DNA of 34,842 nt from CALOBA01 sp942491465 (lineage in GTDB: Bacteria; Pseudomonadota; Gammaproteobacteria; Chromatiales; Chromatiaceae), in NCBI GenBank assembly GCA_942491465.1, contig CALOBA010000054.1, positions 1 to 34,842 on the forward strand, given 5' to 3'. Both the position numbers and the translations under genes were made by a program. Numbering within the stretch: the stretch's first letter is position 1; the number at the start of each line of letters is the position of its first letter. Below the pieces are notes generated by a model, which had not been told where the DNA came from, did not search any database, and was given only the letters and a program-made list of their open reading frames with translations. Below, piece after piece: positions 1-6,798 of this stretch.

Positions 1-290
1 CGCATCGCCCAGCTGGTCGCGCGCGCCGCGTGCGATCTGCTCCACCACGACCCCCATGCCCGCATCGACCTGTTCGCGGTAGGCTTGCGCGACCTCAATG
101 TTGGCATACAGTGCCCGGTAGCGTGTCCCCCTGCCGGTCCAGATACTCCGCGAGTGCATAGACAGCCAGGTGGTCTTGCCGGTCTCGCAGCGCAAGCAGC
201 AAGGACGTACTTCTTTTGCTCGATCAGCCCCGGCACCTACGCCAGATTCCAGCGCTGCAGGGGTGGCAAGCAATGAGTGTTTTCGCCACT
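1..290 (-). pseudogene. AAA-ATPase (PD-(D/E)XK-associated type) remnant, cut by window edge
   Basis: Read on the minus strand, pieces of a mobile AAA-type ATPase family can be recognised in more than one frame: VPGLIEQKKY, then ETGKTTW (the P-loop core GKTT), then RALYANIEVAQAYREQ and GMGVVVEQIA running to the window edge. This order matches the N-terminal ATPase domain of the widespread 'AAA family ATPase' proteins that often carry a C-terminal nuclease-like domain. The reading frame shifts before and after the P-loop, and an amber codon (positions 239-237) stands just before VPGLIEQ. The gene is therefore dead. The 3' part lies outside the window. The assignment rests on motif recognition only. 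Confidence 0.55.
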
Positions 291-626
291 AACCGGGCCC
301 CTCGGTGGTGAAAAATCGCATCGGCTTGCTCCTGGAAGATCCGCGGCGGCCAGCGGGAAGATGAGACCTCCATTGTAGGCCGGGCCGAGGTACAAAGCCT
401 AACGGGACGGGGCTCCCAAACGAACGCTGTGCACTGCCAAACCCACTTGCCCAACTGCCAGCGCTGGGCTTAGTGTGCGCATCGATCGCTATCAGCATAG
501 CTTTGCGACCTGGGCATAATCGGCAACCATACTCAGACGTTGAGGCGTTCGCACCGCAGTTTGCCCGCTGCGCCCCGACAATCCTGCTTTCTCCCGTTAA
601 CGCTAGGATCAGCCATCCCCACGCCC
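291..626. other. Intergenic stretch without a supported gene
   Basis: I see no coding region with family resemblance here. Around 415-455 there is a loose resemblance (CCCAAAC, then CACTGCCAAAC and CTTGCCC) to the 70-bp dispersed repeat found at 25306 and 34393. It may be a decayed copy. Confidence 0.3.
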
Positions 627-1454
627 ATGCAGGAGACCATACTCCACATCGCCTGCGGCGCATCGGCGCTTGCCGAACTCGCCGCCGAAGCAGCCGTGCT
701 GGACGCCGACGAGCGGGCGCGGGCGGCGCGCCTGCGCTTCGACGCGGATCGCGAGCTGTACCGCGCCGCGCACGTGCTGCTGCGGCGCGCGCTGTCGCTG
801 GCGGTGCCGCTGGCGCCGGCTCAGTGGCGCTTCGTGCGCGGCCCCCATGGCCGCCCTGAGATCGACACCGCCGCCTGCCCCGATGCCGCCGGGCTGCGTT
901 TCAACCTGACCCACACCCGTGGTTTGGTGTGCTGCGCGCTGGCCTGGGAGTTGCCGGTGGGGATCGACGCCGAGTGCCACCGGCCGATGCAGGACGCGCG
1001 CGCCATCGCCGAGCGCTTCTTTGCCGCCGAGGAGTCCGCGGCCGTGATTGCCTCAGGCGCGCCCGGCTCGCCCGCCGAGGCGACCACCTTCCGTGCCTTG
1101 TGGACGCTGAAGGAGGCCTACATCAAGGCCCTGGGGCGCGGCCTGTCGATGGGGCTTGACGGCTTCGCGTTCCGGCTCGTGGGCGGGCCGCCTGCGCGTA
1201 TCGAGCTGCGCACCGGTGAGGACGTCGCGCATCCCGCCTCGCACTGGTGTTGTCTGTTGCTGCGGATCGACGACGACCTCTGCACGCTGGCCGCGGCGGT
1301 GCCGGGTGTCGGGGGCATGCGCTTTCAGGTGGTTCTGCATGCCGGTGCCGATGCGGCGGACTTGACGCTGGCAGCGATCACGCCGGGCTCCACATTGCTG
1401 CCGGTTCAGATGGCGCCGACACCCATGATCCCGGCGACCGGTCCCGAGGGTTGA
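627..1454 (+). CDS. 4'-phosphopantetheinyl transferase, Sfp/Gsp superfamily
   Basis: Transfers the 4'-phosphopantetheine arm of coenzyme A onto the conserved serine of carrier proteins in the cytoplasm. The 275-residue product shows the family motifs in order: GRPEI, then FNLTHTRGLVCCAL, then VGIDAEC (the metal-binding Asp, with Glu two residues on), then TLKEAYIKALGRGL near residue 170. The length suits the Sfp type. I chose the ATG at 627 because the protein resembles the family from MQETILHIACG onward; the frame is open back to 540, but that upstream sequence looks non-coding. The gene stands alone on the plus strand, about 26 kb from the intact acyl carrier protein at 27958-28221, which is a plausible client. 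The partner assignment is inference. Confidence 0.9.
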   Translation: MQETILHIACGASALAELAAEAAVLDADERARAARLRFDADRELYRAAHVLLRRALSLAVPLAPAQWRFVRGPHGRPEIDTAACPDAAGLRFNLTHTRGLVCCALAWELPVGIDAECHRPMQDARAIAERFFAAEESAAVIASGAPGSPAEATTFRALWTLKEAYIKALGRGLSMGLDGFAFRLVGGPPARIELRTGEDVAHPASHWCCLLLRIDDDLCTLAAAVPGVGGMRFQVVLHAGADAADLTLAAITPGSTLLPVQMAPTPMIPATGPEG

Positions 1455-1651
1455 CCCCGACGCCCGCGCCCTGCTGAGGAAGTCTTCCGGCTGCTTCTGA
1501 GCGCTCAGGCTCGGCATGTCTTGACTGGACCCGTTCGGCCTAGTGGCCCTGCTCCAAGCGCGGTGCTCGAGGTCGCGGGGGTCGACCACCCTGAGCACGG
1601 GGATGGCGCGGGTGCCCGGCGCAACACAGACAGTCGCGCCGGGTTTGCGGG

Positions 1652-1852
1652 CTAGGCAGGTGCGCTCGCCGCTTCGGCTGGGGCGTCGTCCTTCTTGCGC
1701 AGCAGCTTCGCGACAGCATAGTAGCCGCCGATTCCAAGCAACGCACCGCCGACGATAGTCAAGCCGACGGGATGGGCCAAGGCAAAGGCTTTGATCCCGG
1801 TGGTGGCTGCTGTGACCGAACCCGAGGCAATCGTAGGGGCTTCTATAGGCAT
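1652..1852 (-). CDS. small one-helix membrane protein, paralogue of the 13638-13868 protein
   Basis: 66-residue protein with a short Ala/Thr-rich N-terminus, the block KAFALAHPVGLTIVGGALLG continuing into a single Gly-rich membrane helix, and a charged tail with LLRKKD followed by Ala/Pro. It is clearly related to the product at 13638-13868, which has KAFVLAHPVSLSIAGGVLLG and SKKD at the same places. I chose the ATG at 1852 rather than 1867 because both genes have the same TTGGAGTC box six or seven bases before this ATG. The function is not known to me. It is probably an inner-membrane protein with the tail in the cytoplasm (positive charges). The two paralogues flank the membrane operon at 4449-13086, which suggests that they belong to it. 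Confidence 0.7.
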   Translation of the reverse strand: MPIEAPTIASGSVTAATTGIKAFALAHPVGLTIVGGALLGIGGYYAVAKLLRKKDDAPAEAASAPA

Positions 1853-1970
1853 CACGGACTCCAACATTTACGAGGGACGAGACAGGTACAATGCGGCCAT
1901 GCGGCGGCAATAACACCGCCCTGGACCATGCGCTATCGCAAGCGCCTTCCCTATCGGCCACGCGCACAAA

Positions 1971-2057
1971 GATAGAGTAGATTACGCTGGAACGATAGAG
2001 TAGATAACGGCGGATACGAGACCTATGGATATGAGACCTATGGATACGAGACCTATG
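1971..2057 (+). repeat. tandem repeats running into a start-codon region
   Basis: GATAGAGTAGAT(T/A)AC occurs at 1971-1985 and 1994-2008. It is followed by three adjacent 15-bp units GATA(C/T)GAGACCTATG at 2013-2027, 2028-2042 and 2043-2057. Each 15-bp unit ends in an in-frame ATG. Confidence 0.85.
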
Positions 2058-2855
2058 CAGAGAAGCGTGCCAAAGCACCCTGTCATCCGGCAACGGATCA
2101 GCGCCCGGACGATCGGCGTTCATCGCAGCGCTCTCCCGCCCGAACTGCGCGCGCTGACCAGCCGAGCAGGGGCAGCCGGGGCCTACCTGCGCAGGCACCA
2201 GATCCCCGAACAGGTGCGGATTGCGGGATCGGATGGGACGCCGCGGGTGCTGTCGCGGGACCAGGCATGGACGCTCGCGGACAGGGCCGGTCTCGCGCTC
2301 GAATCGAGCCTGCTTTCGGGCACGGCAGGCCGGGTGGCGGGCTTCTTTTCGGCGACCGGGCAAGGCGTCTACGCCGACTATGGACGGCCGACGTTGGACT
2401 TCTCCGGCTTCTTTGTCGACCAGCTGAATCGCATGGCGGCCGGCGACGCCGGACGGGCCGCCAGCGCACTCCAGTTCGGGCCGGTCTTGATCGCGCTGGA
2501 CACCGCCGGCGCAGCCGGTCTTACCGCGCTCGGCCACTGGGCTCGGGGTACCGACCTGACCGACCCTGTCGTCGTGGCCGATGTTGCGTCTACCGGGGCC
2601 TACGAGGGAAGCTCGGCCTGGGCAAGCGCTAAGCTAGGCGTTGTGGCGGGTGTCAAGGCCATGGGCCTCACCGCTGCGTTGACCGTTCCAGGTGCGCCAG
2701 CCGCATCCATCCTGGTGGGGGTGACCATTGGCGCCGCGGCGGCCATCGTCGCCAAGCGCTTGGTCAACGGCCTGAAAAACATCGCCGTCGACGCCGCCAG
2801 TTCGACAGCGGGGTCGCCGGTTCAAAACGCAAGCGCCGAGCGCTATTGCGTGTGA
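2025..2855 (+). CDS. Gly/Ala-rich, probably membrane-associated protein of unknown function
   Basis: 276-residue protein that I do not recognise. The N-terminus repeats (M)D(M/T)RPM because the gene begins inside a 15-bp tandem repeat, so ATGs at 2025, 2031, 2040 and 2055 are all possible starts; no strong Shine-Dalgarno sequence decides between them. Residues about 20-120 are soluble-looking. From about 150 onward there are hydrophobic Gly/Ala-rich stretches (FGPVLIALDTAGAAGLTALG, and VAGVKAMGLTAALTV leading into ILVGVTIGAAAAIVAKRLV) that could form two or three membrane helices or glycine zippers. A similar style of Gly-rich helix is found in the DUF697 proteins of the operon downstream. 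The gene is transcribed away from the small protein at 1652-1852, with about 170 bp between them. Confidence 0.6.
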   Translation: MDMRPMDTRPMQRSVPKHPVIRQRISARTIGVHRSALPPELRALTSRAGAAGAYLRRHQIPEQVRIAGSDGTPRVLSRDQAWTLADRAGLALESSLLSGTAGRVAGFFSATGQGVYADYGRPTLDFSGFFVDQLNRMAAGDAGRAASALQFGPVLIALDTAGAAGLTALGHWARGTDLTDPVVVADVASTGAYEGSSAWASAKLGVVAGVKAMGLTAALTVPGAPAASILVGVTIGAAAAIVAKRLVNGLKNIAVDAASSTAGSPVQNASAERYCV

Positions 2856-3097
2856 GAAGCCATCGCGCTCGGCGTGAGTTTCGTGCTGGGTTTCGTTCCT
2901 CAACCCAGCCTACGAGGATTGCTTGCCCAGTATTCGGCGCCATGCCAATTTGGCGTCATATTGTATTGAGCTTCGTAATCTTGAGAAAAAGCACGGTCCG
3001 TCGAGGTCTAGGATAAAGGCGCCCCTTCGGTTACCGGTCAGCTCGGGACATCAACGCGGCGGACTGTAGGGCGGCGGGAAAACGCCGAGATTCGGGA

Positions 3098-4054
3098 TCA
3101 GCCAGTGACTGAGGAGACATCTCCCGGGTCGACGTTGTCGGCATTCAGAGTCGCCGGCGATTCACCGGCATGATGGCGCAACGCGGTGGGGGTCATGCCG
3201 TAGTGCTCCTTGATGGCGCGGGTCAGGTCGCCGGTGGTGCGAAAGCCGATCTCGCGGGCGATGGTCTTGATCGGCATGCAGGTCCGCTGTAGCAGTTGGC
3301 GCGCACGGAGCATCCGCAACTCCCGGATGTAGCCGAACACGGTGGTGCCGAACAGGGTGCGGAAGCCCTTGGATAGCTTGGGCTGATTGGTGCCGACGGC
3401 AGCGGCGAGTTCGCTGAGGAGTGGTGGGTCCGCGAGCCGACGGATGATCATCTCGCGGGCCTCGAACAGCCGGGCGACCTCTTGGCGCGGCAGGTCGTGC
3501 CGATCAAGGTCGACGGCGCCTATCTCGTCGATATCACCAAACTGGTCGCGATACTGGCGTACATGCGATTCGAGTGTGTCGAGCAGGCTCTGCTGGCGCA
3601 GGTGCAGGCTCAGGCGCGCGCACAGTTCCGACGTGGAAACCGGCTTGGTCAGGTAATCACTGGCGCCCAGACCAAAGCCCTGGACCTTGCTGTTCACGTC
3701 GTCGCGCCCGGTCAATAGCAGCACAGGGATGGAGCGGGTCAGCTCAGTGGCCTTGAGTATCCGCAGCACCTGCATGCCGTCGATGTCCGGCAGCCCCAGA
3801 TCGAGTAGCACGGCATTGGGGCGGGTGCTGCGTGCCAGGTCCAACGCCGCTTCGCCGGTCTCGGCGATGCTGACGCCAAAGCCATAGCCGCGCAGGTGGC
3901 CGACGTAGAGGTCGCGGCCGTCGGTATCGTCCTCGACGATGAGCAGATGGGCCGGCTCAGGCCCACTGCCCTGCTCCGGCTTCAAGCCAGCCAGTTCGTC
4001 GATACGCGGCTGCGTGGCTTGCTCATCAATGAGGGGATAGCTGAGTATGGTCAC
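3098..4054 (-). CDS. response regulator with AraC-type DNA-binding output domain
   Basis: 318-residue two-component regulator. The receiver domain (about residues 36-155) has the acidic pair D42/D43, the phospho-acceptor D85 in LLDLGLPD, T115 and K137 (DYLTKP). A linker follows, then a C-terminal AraC/XylS double helix-turn-helix (about 215-305) with LSELAAAVGTNQPKLSKGF and IKTIAREIGF, followed by LTRAIKEHYGMTPTALR. The start is GTG at 4054, preceded at good distance by AGCAGGTG. No histidine kinase is visible in the window, so the partner is unknown. Its position next to the end of the membrane operon and close to the PPTase makes control of either group possible, but this is inference. Confidence 0.88.
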   Translation of the reverse strand: MTILSYPLIDEQATQPRIDELAGLKPEQGSGPEPAHLLIVEDDTDGRDLYVGHLRGYGFGVSIAETGEAALDLARSTRPNAVLLDLGLPDIDGMQVLRILKATELTRSIPVLLLTGRDDVNSKVQGFGLGASDYLTKPVSTSELCARLSLHLRQQSLLDTLESHVRQYRDQFGDIDEIGAVDLDRHDLPRQEVARLFEAREMIIRRLADPPLLSELAAAVGTNQPKLSKGFRTLFGTTVFGYIRELRMLRARQLLQRTCMPIKTIAREIGFRTTGDLTRAIKEHYGMTPTALRHHAGESPATLNADNVDPGDVSSVTG

Positions 4055-4448
4055 GTCAAAACACCTGCTCTTTTTGTCTTAGCACGCCTGCACCGCCCTC
4101 AGACCTGGCTCCCGTCGGCGGTCTCGTGCAGACCATCTGGGTACGCCGGATTGATCCGGCTCCTGGGGGGGCCACTTCAGTCGCATGTGTCGCGCCTTCA
4201 CGCCGGACTGAAGTCCGCCGCCAGAGGTGCCGACTAAAGTCGGCGGACCCGGAAGCCCGGTGGCCAGAACGACGATCGAGGCCGGGAGGTTGACCGGCAC
4301 GGCCTCAGCGCGCAAATAGAGGTCATCAGCGACCGGGTATCGCCTGTCGTGCTTCAGTCACCCGAGGCCATCTCGTAGAAAAAAGTCGGCTTGTCGGCAA
4401 AGATAGTGGCTTCTAAGCCAGGGCGCAACCGGCTGAGGGAGCAACCTT
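4055..4448. other. Intergenic region with a double REP-type palindrome
   Basis: No gene is supported. The stretch holds the palindrome pair described at 4204-4243. I see no convincing rho-independent terminator for the operon that ends at 4449. Confidence 0.5.
4204..4243. repeat. REP-type pair of palindromes (CGGACTGAAGTCCG / CCGACTAAAGTCGG)
   Basis: Two short palindromes, 4204-4217 and 4230-4243, are separated by a spacer ending in AGGTG. The same pair, with the same order and nearly the same spacing, recurs at 34723-34763. Such pairs are typical of dispersed extragenic palindromes. Confidence 0.7.
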
Positions 4449-5300
4449 CTATGGCTCAGTGTTTCCGTCCGGCTTCGATGAGGTGCCGGGGGATGCGGGC
4501 GACGCGGCGGGCTCAGCGCCGAGGAAGATGGGCACGGAGAGATCTTGGCCGGCGCCGATGACCACGGTCTTGGGGTTCTCCGACGTGGCCAACTCCCGCG
4601 TCGCGGTGATGCCCTTGTGCGCCAACAGGCGCTCGGTCAGGGTCTCGTCGACGATGCCCTGATAGTCGCGGATGCCGGTCGCCTCAATGCGCACGCGCTC
4701 GGCCTCCTGCACGGCGATCTCGCGGCGGAAGACGTAGGACAGCAGCAATTGCTGCTGCACTAGCTTGTCCTCAATGGCACGGCGCACGGTCTCGGGCAGT
4801 TGGATGCGGCGGATGATGATGTCCTCCACCTCGACGAAATTGCTGCCGATCTCTTCCATGGCCTGGAGCATGGCGCGGGTCAGCAGCCCGCCCTCATTGG
4901 TGTAGATCTGCTCGGCGGTGGCATTGCCGAGTTGCTTGCGCAGCACCGACTCGGTCTGTGGAATGACGACCCGGGTCAGATAGTCCGGGCCGACGCGCTG
5001 GTGCAGCTTGCCGAGCAGGTCGCGCTCGGGGCGGTAGCGGATGGCCAGTTTCAGCTCAAGACGCATCCCCTCCACCGACAGCACGTCGAGGCTATGCTCG
5101 ACCACTTGCTTGCGCACCTCATAGATGATCAAGCGATCCAGCGGGCTGATGATGTTCAGCCCATCGCCGCGCACCGAGTCGATCTGGGTACCGCTGAAGC
5201 GACTCCAGTGCACGCCGGCCTCGCCAGGATGGATGACGATGAAGATGCGATCCCAGAACAGGACCAGCACCAACAGCAGGATCTGCAGCCCAATCGTCAT
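4449..5300 (-). CDS. SPFH/band-7 domain membrane protein (second SPFH protein of the operon)
   Basis: Stomatin/prohibitin/flotillin/HflK-C type protein, 283 residues from the ATG at 5300. An N-terminal membrane helix (LQILLLVLVLFW) is followed by the SPFH domain from FIVIHPGEAG, with the core VVEHSLDVLSVEGMRLELKL and VIPQTESVLRKQ. A helical stretch rich in Glu/Arg follows (VQEAERVRIEATGIRDYQ), then a Pro/Ser tail. SPFH proteins form oligomeric membrane scaffolds. It aligns along its length with the product of 11450-12421. The first ATG with a usual position after the upstream gene is 5403, but it is in another frame. The SPFH2-like residues ELRRWLLRRGPF lie directly before the ATG at 5300 in the SPFH frame without a start, so a frameshift near 5350-5390 is possible. 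Confidence 0.88.
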   Translation of the reverse strand: MTIGLQILLLVLVLFWDRIFIVIHPGEAGVHWSRFSGTQIDSVRGDGLNIISPLDRLIIYEVRKQVVEHSLDVLSVEGMRLELKLAIRYRPERDLLGKLHQRVGPDYLTRVVIPQTESVLRKQLGNATAEQIYTNEGGLLTRAMLQAMEEIGSNFVEVEDIIIRRIQLPETVRRAIEDKLVQQQLLLSYVFRREIAVQEAERVRIEATGIRDYQGIVDETLTERLLAHKGITATRELATSENPKTVVIGAGQDLSVPIFLGAEPAASPASPGTSSKPDGNTEP

Positions 5301-5412
5301 GAAGGGGCCGCGGCGCAGTAGCCAGCGGCGCAGTTCGCGCCGGGCCTCGCCCGGCTCTGCTCTGCTCGGGTGCGCCCTGCTCGGGGATGGTCTGGTTTGG
5401 CATCGGTCGGCG

Positions 5413-5940
5413 TCAGACCGCAGCGGGAGCCAGTTGCGGACGACGCGCCAGCTCGGCGCGCAGTTGGTGCTTGAGCTTGGACCATCGCAGGTCGTCGAAG
5501 GTGCCGCCGGCCTCGAAGTGCCTGATCAGCACCTGGCCATGGGCATAGGTCAGGGCCGCGGCCAGGGTGGACAGCGCGCCAGCGCCAGCGAGCGAGCCAA
5601 ACACCGGCACCACCTTCAGCAGCGACAGCCCCAGGCCGGTGGCCGCGACCGGCAGGCTGCCCATCACCAAGGCAATGACGGTGCGACGGTAGACGGCGCG
5701 AAACGGGACGCCGTAGTGGTCGGCCAGACGTGCGGCCAGGTTCATCTGCAGATCCACCAGGGCAAAGGCATCGAACAGCGGGAACGGCAGCAGCCCAATG
5801 GACAGGCCAGCGATGCTGTAGCCCTTGACGATCCCTTCCGCCGCGGTGCGGCCCTCGGCAGCGCGGGCCAGGGCCAAACGGGTCTTGGCACTAAAGGGGA
5901 CGGACTCGAACGGTGCAGCAGGGTTCTGGCGTGACTTCAT
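5413..5940 (-). CDS. DUF697-family membrane protein
   Basis: 175-residue protein with two Gly/Ala-rich membrane segments. The family-like core is VKGYSIAGLSIGLLPFPLFD, then ALVDLQMNLAARLADHYGVP, then two hydrophobic stretches (VMGSLPVAATGLG and VFGSLAGAGALSTLAAALTYAHG), then VLIRHFEAGGTFDD. This is the DUF697 (YcjF-like C-terminal) pattern, found in proteins that associate with membranes and often with GTPases or stress systems. The same layout is seen in the product of 12418-13086. AAAGG lies seven bases before the ATG. The preceding gene ends 39 bp upstream. The role is unknown; in this context it is likely part of a membrane complex with the SPFH proteins. Confidence 0.78.
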   Translation of the reverse strand: MKSRQNPAAPFESVPFSAKTRLALARAAEGRTAAEGIVKGYSIAGLSIGLLPFPLFDAFALVDLQMNLAARLADHYGVPFRAVYRRTVIALVMGSLPVAATGLGLSLLKVVPVFGSLAGAGALSTLAAALTYAHGQVLIRHFEAGGTFDDLRWSKLKHQLRAELARRPQLAPAAV

Positions 5941-5979
5941 CGGATAGCCTTTGGTATCGAAAGGGTGCGGATTATCCAG

Positions 5980-6798
5980 TTAACCGCGACGGAGGATCTC
6001 ATAGGCCTTGCGGATGCGTGCGCTTTGGGCGCTGGCCTCGGCGAGCTGCTCCGACGACAGGCCCAGATAGCCCAGCCGGTCCGGATGGTGACGCCCGATC
6101 TCGCGCCGGTAGGCCTGCTTGATCTCGGCTGCCGTTGCAAAGGGCGTCACCTTGAGCGTGGCCCGGGCCTCTTCCACCGACATCGACGCCCGAGGCGCCA
6201 GGTGACCGCTCCCGAATGCACGGCGTCCTTCGGCAAAGGCATGCAGTCGCGCCGGCGAGAGGCCGATGCGCCGCGCGATGTCCTCCAGCAGCTGGCGCTG
6301 CGCCGGGGTGGGCTCGCCGCGCTGCTCGGCGGCGTCGAGCAACGACCACAGCAGCAAATAGTGCACATCAAAGCGGCGGTGAAAGATGCGGCGAAATTGA
6401 TTGACCACGGCGGTGAGTGGAAAATCCGCGCGCAGTCCATCGTCGAACAGCGCCCGTGCCTCGGCCCAAACGGGCTGCGGCAGTTCCAACCGGCGGATGC
6501 AATCATCCCGCGCCTCGGCCAGGGCCACGGCCGACAGCTCGCCAGCGCGGGCCAATGCACCGGCCAGTGACAGCTCCGCCGCGCGCAGCGCGTCGCGTTG
6601 GCGCGGACTGATCCGCAGTGCATCAGACCGCAGCCAGGTCCGCGCCAGCCCGTCGATCTCCCGGTCCAGGACGTGGCCCATGCCCGCGGCGATCAGGCCG
6701 GCGGCAGGGCCGCCAATCAGGGTGCCGAGCAGGCCCGCCGAGGCCTTGCCCCACCAGGATCGATAGCGGATGCCAGTGCTGGTGCTGGTGCTAGTCAT
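5980..6798 (-). CDS. DjlA-like co-chaperone (TerB-type helical domain plus C-terminal J domain)
   Basis: 272-residue protein. A Gly-rich hydrophobic N-terminus (ASAGLLGTLIGGPAAGLIAA, about 15-35) precedes an all-helical TerB-like region (about 60-180) with FRRIFHRRFDVHYLLLWSLL and a C-terminal J domain (about 205-272) containing the HPD signature in REIGRHHPDRLGYLG. J domains stimulate the ATPase of DnaK-type Hsp70. This N-to-C order is that of DjlA, a membrane-anchored co-chaperone of the cell envelope. The ATG overlaps the stop of the Amt-like gene (ATGA at 6798-6795), so translation is probably coupled. The gene probably recruits Hsp70 to the envelope complex encoded by the operon; this is inference. 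Confidence 0.85.
   Translation of the reverse strand: MTSTSTSTGIRYRSWWGKASAGLLGTLIGGPAAGLIAAGMGHVLDREIDGLARTWLRSDALRISPRQRDALRAAELSLAGALARAGELSAVALAEARDDCIRRLELPQPVWAEARALFDDGLRADFPLTAVVNQFRRIFHRRFDVHYLLLWSLLDAAEQRGEPTPAQRQLLEDIARRIGLSPARLHAFAEGRRAFGSGHLAPRASMSVEEARATLKVTPFATAAEIKQAYRREIGRHHPDRLGYLGLSSEQLAEASAQSARIRKAYEILRRG

Noticed and set aside
1053..2537. Long minus-strand open frame of 494 codons
   Set aside because: It runs antisense across the PPTase, the small membrane protein gene and the 2025 gene, has low-complexity Arg/His text and no family motifs. It is a high-GC shadow frame.
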